Shown: piece after piece, positions 11,933 through 22,500 of the stretch
How the letters are laid out: every line of letters begins with the position of its first letter
How positions within the stretch are numbered: the stretch's first letter is position 1
Source: Costus lasius
Taxonomy: Eukaryota > Streptophyta > Magnoliopsida > Zingiberales > Costaceae
NCBI GenBank assembly: GCA_027563935.2
Contig: CM050451.1
Coordinates: forward strand, 29,775,565 to 29,839,564
Direction: 5' to 3'
Length of the DNA stretch: 64,000 bases
The notes under the pieces: generated by a model
What the model was told of the DNA's origin: nothing
Database searches by the model: none
What the model saw: only the letters and a program-made list of their open reading frames with translations
Made by a program: the position numbers and the translations under genes

Positions 11933-13418
11933 TGATGCGTTGCATTTACACCATGTTTTTGTCTATGTTTTACATCATATTTTGGGCTTAATTGAATGAT
12001 TCTATGCAATTTTTAGTGTTTTTACTTCACTTTGCACAGAATCTTTACTTTTCTTAGTTTTATTGAAAATATAGGTAAAAAGGCAAAAAAATGATGGATT
12101 TTGGGAGATTTGAAGCCATAATATGATTCTCGAGGAAATCATGAGCTTACACATCAAATTTGGAGTCAAAATAGTGAAGATCGCGACTTTCACGGCCTTG
12201 GCCGTAATTACTAGGCCGGCCGTAATTTTTGGCTTCGAAGGGCAGAAAAACGGCTAAGTCTAAAAGTCCACAGAAACTTTCACGGGTGAGGCCATGAATC
12301 CTTCACGGTCCGTGAATATTTCTGTGCACAAGAGTTTATATACACAAAAAGAATTACGGCCGAAGCCGTAAACTCATCACGGGTGGTGAAAGTTTCCGCC
12401 CCTTCGCATATCTCACTCGATTCGACCCCAAACCGAACCAAAATTGAACCAAACTCTCTAGAAACCTTCCTAGATGGGTTCTATATTGATTAGACTATAA
12501 AAGGAAAGGTTTTGGAAGGGTTTCGGGGGCTTCTACGCATGAAAATGAAGGGCTATAGCGGCGGCGGCGGAAATCAGTTCTAGAGCAGAAATCCGGCGAG
12601 AGATAACGCAAGGGAGGGGTTTGATCACTTCATCTTCATCACCAGATCAATGCGAAGAGTTCTAATTATGTTCCTAGTGTATCTTTGCATTATTTTAGAG
12701 AGATTACATGTTTAATTCATCGATGAACATGCTGTTTGCTTTGAACATGAATGTGTAAACCTTATTTTCAGGATTTGGGGAATAGCCCATTGACGATTTA
12801 TGGATTAAATATATTGTTTTAAATCTTTTACATGAATTTTATAGATTTGATTTGATTAGAATTGTGTTATTCTATAATTTACCTTGGCCACATAATTTTA
12901 CGTCTTAGACGTTGCGAGAAGGACCGAGAGGTGAATCGCAACGTTGGACCTATTCTTTTCAAACCTACGAATCCAATCATGAGAGTAGTTTGGATTCGTT
13001 TGAAGGATTAACATGGTTTTTCATAGAACTTAAAGGGTCTATTTATGTTAATTGTCATGGGAGTAGGGAATTAATATAAATAGATACCAGATTACGCTTT
13101 GAGAGGAGGTAATCCATACCTTAGGAAAAATCCCTTTCAAAACTATAATTTTCTGATCAAAGATTTGTTTTTACTAAATTCATAATCGTCAATGTGGTGG
13201 AACCCCGAGTCCAGATTTTATCTGAATTGATTTTTAGCCAAAACCCTAAAACCACCTTTTTGTTTTCTTGCATTAGAAGTTTTCAAAACAAAAAACTGCA
13301 CTTCGAATCGTCTAGATATAGATCGATGGTGTAATCGGTACTTGACCGCCAGATCCTTGTTGAGAATGATAATCTTTTTATTACTTCGATAAATCCGTGC
13401 ACTTGCGGATCGTAATCA
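11933..13418 (+). repeat. Element C 5' LTR (1486 bp)
   Basis: Starts TGATGCGTTGC and ends GATCGTAATCA. It contains the CGGCCTTGGCCG / GGCCGGCCG palindrome cluster (12190-12400) and a TATA box at 12496. It is collinear with the split 3' LTR, whose last bases have drifted to CTATTA. Confidence 0.9.
12496..12504 (+). promoter_or_regulatory. TATA box, element C LTR
   Basis: TATAAAAGG after GATTAGAC in the 5' LTR, repeated at 19688-19696 in the 3' LTR. It lies downstream of the palindrome cluster and upstream of the GGCGGCGGCGG tract, in a plausible promoter position. Confidence 0.6.
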
Positions 13419-13424
13419 AGTTTT

Positions 13425-13442
13425 TGGCACCGTTGCCGGGGA
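13425..13442 (+). promoter_or_regulatory. Primer binding site, element C (tRNA-Asp type)
   Basis: TGGCACCGTTGCCGGGGA lies six bases after the LTR end. It differs at one base from the TGGCGCCGTTGCCGGGGA site common in Athila/Tat elements and matching plant tRNA-Asp. Confidence 0.88.
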
Positions 13443-13559
13443 CTACGGATAGTTAATATTGAGTAATTGATAAGTTCGGAGATTAGGCATTTTTCTCTTC
13501 TTTGCTCTACTACTAGTTTTTATTGTTCTTTTTCTTGTTATTGCTTACTTACACGTTGT

Positions 13560-15869
13560 ATGCCCAGAGTTTCTTGTCCAGGTGCTTTGTTTCCAGAAGA
13601 CCTAGAAATTGAGCGCACCTTTCGCCTTCGAAGGAGATTGCAATTTGAAACAAAAAAGATTTCTGAAGAAGGAGAGATGGCGGCGAACCAGGACAATCAA
13701 TCTTTGAGGGACTTCGCGGCACCAAACATACAAGGGTTCAATTCTAGCATCGTTCGACCTAACGTAGAGGCGAACAACTTTGAACTAAAGCCAGCACTGA
13801 TGACGATGGTCTAGTAAATTCAATTTGGGGGTTCCCCAAATCAGGACCCAAATCTTCATTTAGCTGTTTTTCTTGAATACTGCGATACTGTCAAAGTTAA
13901 CGGAGTTTCATCTGATGCGATAAGACTAAGACTATTTCTATTTTCTCTCAGGGATCGCACCAGAGCTTGGTTGTATTCGATGCCAGCAGGATCTATCACC
14001 ACTTGGGAGGAGCTATCTAAAGCATTCTTGAACAAATATTTCCCGCCTAGCAAAACCGTTCAACTGCGCAACTGGATCACATCTTTTGCACAACAAGAGG
14101 GAGAATCGCTTTATGACGCCTGGGAACGCTTCAAGGAGCTCCAGCGCATGTGCCCGCACCACGGACTTTAGGAATGGGTTTTAATCCACATCTTCTACAA
14201 CGGATTAGATTATAACACCAGATTGATGGTGGACGCTACGGCTGGAGGGACGATCTTGAGCAAGAACCTAGAAAAAGCAACTGCTTTACTTGAGGACATG
14301 GCCATGAACCATAACCACTAGTCGAGTGAGCGGAGCACTACTTCCACAGGCTTTGGTAAGTACCACAATGATCCCTTAATATCACTGGCGGCTAAGGTAG
14401 ATTCTTTGGTTCAGCACATAGATTCTTTGTCTTTTCCATCTAGTGCAATTAATGTAGTCCTTTGTGAGGTATGTGGTGTAACAGGACACAATTCATCTGA
14501 ATGCCAAATCATAGCTTCATCACAAGAAGAGTCTAATCAGGAGCAAGCCAATGCTGTGGGGAATTTCAATTAGAGGCCCACGAATGATCCATATTCTTCA
14601 ACTTACAACCTAGGATGGAGGAACCACCCCAACCTGTCCTACAAAAATAATCAAGGGCAAGTTCTTTCTCAATATTCTCAGCAGAATAACAGGCCACCAC
14701 CAGGCTTTCAACAAAGGCAATACGGGCAGCCCCCTAAGTCAAACTTTGATTCCATGTTGGAAGTTGTTATGAAACAACAGAAGAGAACCGACGACCTTGC
14801 TGACCAGATCAAGCAGCTGACATCTTGTGTGGAAGCCCTGACTACCCACAACAAGATGTTGGAAAACCAGATTGCACAGCAGGCCAATACAGGTAGCAGA
14901 CCTACAGGGAGACTACCGGGACAGCTTGAGATGAATCCCAGGGAGCACATTAATGTGGTCACTGTAATAAGCACCAAATACGATAAGACACCTGGAGAGC
15001 CCAATGAAGAAACTATTGATCTATCTGCAAGCATTGCTTTCGATCAAGAAGATTGTGAGGAGAAAGGGGAAGAAAAGAAATATGTGGGTCCGCCTGCATA
15101 TGTTCCTCCAATTCCTTTTCCCCAGAGGTTAAGAAAAACAGATTAGAGAAAACCTGAAGGCAGTAAGTCCGATGTAAAGGAAAACCAGGTGAGCGAGAAC
15201 ATTGATATAATAAAGGTAAGGGATCCTGGAGATATTTCGATTCCGTGCCAAGTTGGTAAGTTTTCAGTTGAAAATGATTTGTGCGACAAAGGATCTAGCA
15301 TTAGCTTAATACCTGCACATTTAATTGAGGAAGAAGATAATGGAAAACTTAGACCTACTGAGACTTATGTTCAATTTGCTAATGGTTTTGATCAGCAACC
15401 AATTGGTATATTAGAGAATGTAATAGTTAAAATTGATAAATTTTCTATCATTACTGATTTTATGGTTGTTAACATGAAGGAAAACGTTAAGTTCTCTGTC
15501 ATTCTAGGAAGACCATTTTTAGCAAGCACGGGAGCTATAATTGACATGTTGTATGAGAAGATTAAATTGAATTTGAATAATAATAAGTTGATCTTTGATT
15601 TTTCGTCAGAAGCTAAAGGGATTAATTTTGCAAGTTCCGATCAATTGCTCGGAGTGAAGGAGAACAAATTTGATGGAGAAAATATTTTTGAAGTGGATAG
15701 ACGTCTCTCAGAAAATTGGGAAAAGCATAAAAGAGACGAGTTAAAAGAAGTCGAAACATGGGCATTACCTCGAGCTTTAAAGTTAAATCTGTATAATGAT
15801 CAGGAGAGGCGTGAGGAACAACAATTGCCAATTATTCATTGCGCCTCATATCCTCCAGAAGAGTTGTGA
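13560..15869 (+). pseudogene. Athila-type gag-protease, six in-frame stops
   Basis: One continuous frame of about 770 codons. The N-terminus is MPRVSCPGALFPEDLEIER, followed by the Athila gag core (SLRDRTRAWLYSMPAGSITTW, FLNKYFPPSKT, EGESLYDAWERFKEL), one CCHC knuckle CEVCGVTGHNSSEC (about 14467-14508), a Q-rich segment, and an aspartic-protease region (RDPGDISIPCQVGKFSV, LCDKGSSISLIPAHLI, VILGRPFLAS). The protease triad reads DKG rather than the usual D-S/T-G or D-L-G. Stops are at 13812 (TAG), 13815 (TAA), 14169, 14319, 14571 and 15144 (all TAG). I see no frameshift. Most stops sit where glutamine or tryptophan is expected, as cytosine deamination would produce. The frame ends at TGA 15867; no polymerase follows. 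Confidence 0.88.
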
Positions 15870-16968
15870 ACATCGCCTTGGTCGAGCTAAATACCATAAA
15901 CAAGCGCTTTATAGGAGGCAGCCCATATTTTTGATCTTTATCAATCGTTTTTGTAGTTCACTCTTATTTGTCTTGAAGCATTTTGTGATGTAAGGTTTTG
16001 AACATAAAAAAGGGCTTTGATTGTAGGAAATTTGAGGAGCCTTCTTGATGAGCAGGAGAGTTGCTAATGATGCAGTGGATTGCTCTAGAATTATAAATTT
16101 TGATACAAATCTCTTGTATGGTAAACTGTGTTTTGATTGACAAGGTTTTGATGGTATTTGATATTTGAAAGTTGAATACAATGTAAAATTTGAATGTTTT
16201 CGTTATGGTTTTTTTTTCAGATTTTTTTGAGCTATATTTGATACTTTCGATATAACTGGACAGGATTTCGCCAACAAATGCAAAGGGGACTCTTGCAAAA
16301 AATTTTCTGAAATTCTTCATTAATTGAATATTTATGTATATGCAACAATTTAAGTCTAGGGTGTCCTTCATGATATGCTTATTCTTCAAAGCTTTATAGA
16401 TATGAATTTTGAATGTTTATGATTGTTAAGGAATTATCAAATTTGTTTTATCCTTAATTGTAGACTTAGGAAACATCTTGAGTGATTGATTTCATGACTT
16501 AGGGAATTTTTGAAATTTCATGTAGATTTAAATTATTGAGTAAATTCAATTTTGGTATTGATAAAATGCACATGTGAATTGTTATATGTTCATAGGACAC
16601 ATGCATAGTATCTTGTTACTTGAAGTTTAATTTATCTATTTCTGCTTGATGGGAATTTTTATGAATAGGAATTTGGTGATATCTCTTTAAATTAAAATTT
16701 GCTCCAACTCCTCTGGTTGAGTGATCTAAAGTCATGAGTTATACTATACCACGATGTGATATACTTTAAATCTGTTGTGATCAAAGATCAACAACAATTT
16801 AAAGACCATGCCACTGACCGGCTTTCTCCAGAAGAAAAAAAAAAGAGAAAGAAAGAAGAAAAGACTCCTCTACTTGGCACTGTTAAATTTGACAGTGGTA
16901 CAGAAGACATGAGTTGAAGTCTTTAGAAAAAAAAAAGGGGAGAAAAAGAGAAAGTTGTAGGTTAAGTA
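15870..16968 (+). other. Element C interior after protease, noncoding
   Basis: AT-rich sequence without a recognisable frame. Near its start, AAGCGCTTTATAGGAGGCA (15903-15921) is a diverged copy of the AGCGCTTCTTGGGAGGCAA motif found just after the integrase stop of element I (61634-61659, minus). Pol was therefore removed between protease and this motif. Purine runs near 16830-16960 precede the solo LTR insertion. Confidence 0.65.
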
Positions 16969-16973
16969 GACAA

Positions 16974-18656
16974 TGTTGGGGTATGCCCTTAAGGCTAATG
17001 TTTGAGGCCTTGGGTTTGTATCGGTATCATGTAATAAACTGTTATGTTTATAAAGGCATGGTTATTATTCAGTTAGCTACATTGTCTGCTGCAATATATG
17101 TTCTTCTGAATAATGTCTCAAAGCTGTTCAGCTAAACTGACAGGCAATAAAGTCCTTAGTCGATATATCTTGGTGAACATGAGACAGCCTTGATATGGTT
17201 AAGACTAATATGTGTTCTAATCTTATAGGATGCTTCGAGCATGAAATAAGATGTAGACTCATGGGTACATTGGATGTACTGGACAGACCCTACTAGGATA
17301 TTCAATTGTTTGTCACAATGTGAATAATCCTTGAATGTAACAAGTGGCACATTTCCTCTGACTTGAGATCACTTGTGTTTTCTAAATGATGATTGTCATT
17401 GTTTTGAGGTAGTTCAATATCATTTGAAACATAATGGTTGTAGACTATCTTGGATGATGAGCTTGAGTCAGGTTAGGGCACTAGTGATAGACATAGGATT
17501 GCCGTCTCCTTGTTTAAGGAGTGTGATGTTCTAAAGGGGCCCCCTGGATGAGATGATTGAGAAAGTGTATGGCCATACCCAGGTGACTATGTTCATCTGA
17601 TCTAATCATGCTCATCATATTGGAGTTACAAGCTTGACACGCTTGTCCAATAAGAACATCCAGTGGCAAAGGAAATATGTATGCTTTGTGAGTTGATTCA
17701 CACTTGTGTTGTTTTTGGGTGTAGTCTTGGAAGACTCTTTCCTTTATATTGGGAGACAATGATGTGTTGCTAGATACCCCTCACTGATCGTGATGACGTG
17801 AGTTATCGTTACCGACATTTAAAGGAAACCCTCAGGGTCGCACAATTTGATGATATGGCTTACTTAAGTCAGATCGTGTGGACTGAATTGTTTGAGTTCA
17901 GTTTAAAGGGATTTAATCTCTGATTGTGAGTGAGATCTGGTCTGATCATGTTTGATTGATTAGGGCTTCAGATCGGTAAGCTTCGATCGAGAGATTGGAT
18001 GCTAGATTGGTCAGATCAGGAGCATCAAGAGATTGACGGTCAGATCAAGAACCTAAGTGTTTGTTATGGTCTGGACTGAATGCTTGGCTTATTTGGTTAT
18101 TGAACCGAACCAAAGTGAACCGGCTCATGAATGAGCGCATGGTTCAAGGGTGAAGAGAAGTTTGCGCTTGGGGTAAACCCATGGTCGCATGAGTGCATGA
18201 ACGTGGGAGTGTTTCTATTTTTAGAAACCATGACTCCTAAACGTGACATCGCCTCACGTTACTCCTCTCTCACGCCTATTGTCGCTCCTTCCTCTCGTCG
18301 CTTGCTCATTCGAGAGTGCATGTGGTGTTGACGAAAGGAGAAGGAAGTTTTTCGCCAAGCCAAGAAGATCTCATCCCTTCCATACGAGAAGGATACTTGG
18401 ACGATCCTTGCTAGCACAAGGGACGACAAGAAGAAGCTATACCTCATCTTGTGTGCGACAATTTGGAGGAGACCTCTCTTGTTCTCTAGCTTCCAAGACG
18501 CCATCTAGAAATGGCTATGGTATGGTTCTATCACTACTATACAATCGGTTTTGTTAATCATAATACCATGCAAGATCTAGAAACCCCCATTCCGTTGCTT
18601 TCATTCTTCATATGCGCCTATGATTTAGGGTTTCGCCCCCTTGTGGGGACCTTTCA
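16974..18656 (+). repeat. Solo LTR of copia A/F family (1683 bp)
   Basis: Complete LTR from TGTTGGGGTATGCCC to GGGGACCTTTCA, flanked by a perfect 5-bp target duplication GACAA (16969-16973 and 18657-18661). No interior sequence is present, so the element was reduced by LTR-LTR recombination after inserting in element C. Confidence 0.93.
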
Positions 18657-18661
18657 GACAA

Positions 18662-19122
18662 CTCCACTGACTTTCATGATTGAGACTATGATTTAAATTA
18701 TACCACTCTGTGGTATACTTTAAACAATGTTATGATACTAATAGTAAATAGCACATAATAGTTTAAAAACCAAATTGCATTAAAAGTCTCTTATCTCTAA
18801 CATCACCAAGATTCTTGAAATAAATTTTTGTCTGTTAAGTGAAGTAGATTTATTAAATTGAAAGTATATGATATTTAGTGTGTGAAGAATGAATACTATG
18901 ACATGAATTATGAATTTTTATCTTTCTTGGATTGTAACCTCTTGAGAATTTATCTCTATTATGATTTTTCTTGAATTACTCAAGTTTGAAAGATTGATTA
19001 CTTAATTTGTGGACTAAGGATGTTATTAGGGGCAAAAACAAATGAGTGTTTCTTATCTTTACATTCTTTATTCATATTGATGTATTGCTTGAGGACAAGC
19101 AAAATTCTAAGTCTAGGGTTTC
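18662..19122 (+). other. Element C interior, 3' end
   Basis: Continuation of the noncoding interior after the solo LTR. It holds an exact hairpin TTGCTTG-AGGA-CAAGCAA at 19085-19102, 20 bp before the 3' LTR, followed by CTAAGTCTAGGGTTTC, a degraded form of the GTCTGGGGG-type polypurine tract of Athila elements. Confidence 0.7.
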
Positions 19123-20022
19123 TGATGCGTTGCATTTATACCATATTTTTGCCTATGTTTTACATCATATTTTGGGCTTAATTGAATGATTCTATGCAAT
19201 TTTTAGTGTTTTTACTTCACTTTGCATAGCATCGTCACTTTTCTTGGTTTTATTGAAAATCTAGGTAAAAAGGCAAAAAAAAATGATGGATTTTGGGAGA
19301 TTTAAAGCCATAATACGATTCCCGAGGAAATCATGAGCTTACACGTCAAATTTGGAGTCAAAATAGTGAAGATTGCGACTTTCACAGCATTGGCCGTAAT
19401 TACTAGGCCGGCCATAATTTTTGGCTTCGAAGGGCGGAAAAACGGCTAAGTCTAAAAGTCCACAGAAACTTTCACGGGTGAGGCCATGAATCCTTCAGGG
19501 TCCGTGAATATTTCTGTGCGCAAGAGTTTTTATACACAGAAAGAATTACGGCCGAGGCCGTAAACTCATCACGGGTGGTGAAAGTTTCCGCCACTTCGCA
19601 TATCTCACTTGACTCAAACCCAAACCGAACTAGAATTGAACCAAACTCTCCAGAAACCTTCCTAGATGGGTTCTATACTGATTAGACTATAAAAGGAAAG
19701 GTTTTGGAAGGGTTTCGGGGGCTTCTACGCAGAAAAATGAAGGGTTGTAGTGACGGTGGCAGAAATCAGTTCTAGGGCAGAAATCCGGCTAGAGATCACG
19801 CAAGGGAGGGGTTTGATCACTTCATCTTCATCACCAGATCAAGGGGAAGAGTTCTAATTACGTTCCTAGTATCTCTTTGCATTATTTTATGTTTAATTCA
19901 GCAATGAACATGTTGTTTGCTTTGAACATGAATGTGTAAACCTTATTTTCTGGATTTGGGGAATAGCCCGTTGACGATTTATGGATTAAATATATTGTTT
20001 TAAATCTTTTAGATGAATTTTA
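19123..20022 (+). repeat. Element C 3' LTR, first part
   Basis: Starts TGATGCGTTGC and is collinear with 11933 onwards, including the palindrome cluster and TATA box. It is interrupted by element D after TTTTA (20018-20022) and continues at 29754. Confidence 0.92.
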
Positions 20023-22472
20023 TGTAACGCCCCTCGATACTTAACCCCGAATTTCACGCGGAAATCATACGAGGAACGTCACGAGAAAAAAAAAGAAAAG
20101 CCAAGATCATACTACGAACAAAGCTAGGGAATAAAAGATCTGAAAACTTATACAAAAATCCGGCAGCATGTATACGTACATACAAGGTTCGGGAAAATTC
20201 CCATACATGTACGTGCTTTACTGATTCATAACAACAAGTAATTTCAACTTATAAAATACTGAACATAATCGAATCAGATCACAACTCCGTACTATACATA
20301 TACGGAGACAAAATCGCATACACAGAACAGACTGAACATAAAATCCTATCAAACGCTGAAAAATACCACAACCGAAATCTTGTAACAAAATGGGCCTAAG
20401 CCCTCACATGTAACCAAAATATAGCATTCATCATCCAAAACAAAATACAACTAATACAGGCATGCAGGCCCCAGATAACAGAATCAAGATACAAGTATTC
20501 AAATACCAAAATTGTTTACAAGGTCCATATCACAAAACCCAAAGCTTCATCAAGCTACTCAGTATATCTCAAAGGTGCATAACGCCGTATCAATCACTGT
20601 CCCTCACCTGTAGATTTTAGAGGGGGTGAGCTAACAGCTCCGCAAGTGAGAACCTTATGAAACCCCTCCATTAATACATTCAAAAATAGCATGCAAGGTT
20701 TTTTTTTTTTTTTTTTTTTTCAAAACATTTACCAAATGCGATTATCAAATATCAAATCAAATACAGATAAGAATACAAACTTACAAAATAATCCACATGG
20801 CGAAATCTAATCATAATACAACAAAACCAAAATAGAAACTTACATATCATATGGCAAAACAGAACACATACGTAGATGCACATCCTATCCTAACATATCC
20901 AAATCCAGAACAGAACGAAATGACCACAAAGGTCCGACCCTTCCCTCGTCAGGGCTCAGAGAATGCATGCATGCCAAACAGTAGGGGAGAAATCAGGAGG
21001 TGGCCCCCGTCTAGCTAAGACGTGGCACGCTGATCTCCATCTACCCACTCAGACAATGTGGTAAATCAAGAGGTGGCCCCCGCCAAGTCACGGCGTGGCA
21101 CTTTGTTTCCCCACATTGGTCACACAGCAGTCAGAGAGTTCAAGAGGTGGCCCTCGCTTACCAGTAGCGTGGCACTTTGTCTCTCTTATGCTAAACTAAT
21201 CACATCTGTGAAGGAAGATCAAGTGGTGGCCCCCGCCTGACCAAGGCGTGGCACTTTGCCCCCACTTCACAATATCTCCAGGGTCACACATAATGGACAT
21301 GACTACACCACACACATATAGCAAAAGACTAATACCCGGATATCTAACTTATCGAATTCACCACTCGCAATTAATTAAACAGCATAAATGTCTTAGACAG
21401 GGTAGTCCTTAAGTTTCATGCAATCAGGTTAGGAAGATACCATGCTAAGTTCTCAACAAATGTTCCCATGCAGGTATAATGTGTTAATCCTAGATTTCAT
21501 GCAATTAGATTGTAACATCTCCATTCTAGGTTATCAAACGGAATTTCCACTCAAGCAGATTAATTACAAGCATTGCACAACATTATCATCACTTAATTTC
21601 AAGAGAACGATTACACATATAACTATGCATAGAAAATTCCTAAAATTAGGCAAAAATCATATTTAAGTACCATATGAACTCAATTACATGAATAACAGCT
21701 TTGCCCCAAAAGTTAACTGAACATTGACCAAAATACCCCTAAGGTAAATTTCGGCCAGCATGATTTAAGGCTCCAAAAATAGTATAAAATTCATAATAAA
21801 TTCCCTTATACTTCTAATCACATGAATCCTAAGTTTTCCCCAAAAGTTAGCATGAAATTTCATCAAATTAGGGCATGGGCGCATGTCATACTCTAGGGCT
21901 GATTTTCGAAACTTCAAATAGGTATTCACGGTTTCATGGTAAGGGAAATTAAACCTACTCGTTTTTCCATCACAAAGCAAGAAAAACATGTCAAGGAAAC
22001 GATCATATACTCGGAATACAGGTAACATAAGATTTCCACTCGCCTTGGGAACGATTTGCAAGCAAACCGTGAGCAGAGAGAGAGTTGTCTGAAGCCTCCA
22101 CACGCCGCCGCCGTCCACCACACCGGAAGGCCAAGCGCCGCCGCCGGAAAACTCACCGGAAGAGGAGCTGGACGAAGGGGAAGGCGCGGGCCGCAGTCGT
22201 CCACGAGAGGGAGAGGAAGAAATGCAAGGGGCGGCTAGGGTTGGGCTGAAATTCGAAAGCAACTTAAGTGGGGCCAAATCACTTAAGTGAGATCTGAATT
22301 TTTAATCTGCATACTCACATAATAAGTAGGCGCCCACATACATAACACAAAGACTGGGCTGGAACTCTGGTAGTCAGGACAACATACACAGGAAAGGTCT
22401 CAAGTTCAAGACTCCTCCATAGCAACTTATTTTTGCCCGAGGTTTAATTCATCAAAATTCTCGGGTCTTACA
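20023..22472 (-). repeat. Element D 3' LTR
   Basis: 2450 bp, almost identical to 27299-29748. It contains four tandem 29-nt hairpin units (21000-21254), a 22-base T run (20699-20720) and a GC-rich block (about 22080-22240) in otherwise AT-rich DNA. Reading frames of about 170 codons (21765-22277, minus) and 60 codons (plus) cross the GC-rich block. They repeat in the other LTR because the LTRs are the same, so repetition is not evidence of coding. Confidence 0.94.
21000..21254 (-). repeat. Four tandem 29-nt hairpin units in D 3' LTR
   Basis: Units at 21000-21028, 21073-21101, 21147-21175 and 21226-21254, spaced 73-79 bp. In the transcribed (minus) sense each is GTGCCA, a 4-bp stem, a 7-nt loop, the stem partner, then G-rich sequence and GCCAC. 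Stems are CGTC/GACG, CGCC/GGCG, CGCT/AGCG and CGCC/GGCG: the bases change in pairs while the loops vary. The same unit occurs three times in solo LTR N. Confidence 0.85.
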
Positions 22473-22488
22473 TCCTCTCCTCCTAAAA
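22473..22488 (-). other. Polypurine tract, element D
   Basis: TTTTAGGAGGAGAGGA on the minus strand, directly before the 3' LTR and 12 bp after the integrase stop. It would prime plus-strand DNA synthesis. Confidence 0.85.
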
Positions 22489-22500
22489 GGCTTTAGTCCT

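Noticed and set aside
15189..15869. Host aspartic protease gene
   Set aside because: It is in the same frame as the Athila gag upstream, inside a bounded LTR element; a retroelement protease, not a host gene.
15909..16389. Minus-strand frames of 90-141 codons in element C
   Set aside because: AT-rich, low-complexity translations opposite the noncoding interior of C; no similarity to any protein family I recognise.
20699..20720. Poly-T run as a LINE or SINE tail
   Set aside because: It lies inside both D LTRs (20 T in the other copy) with no SINE or LINE sequence next to it.
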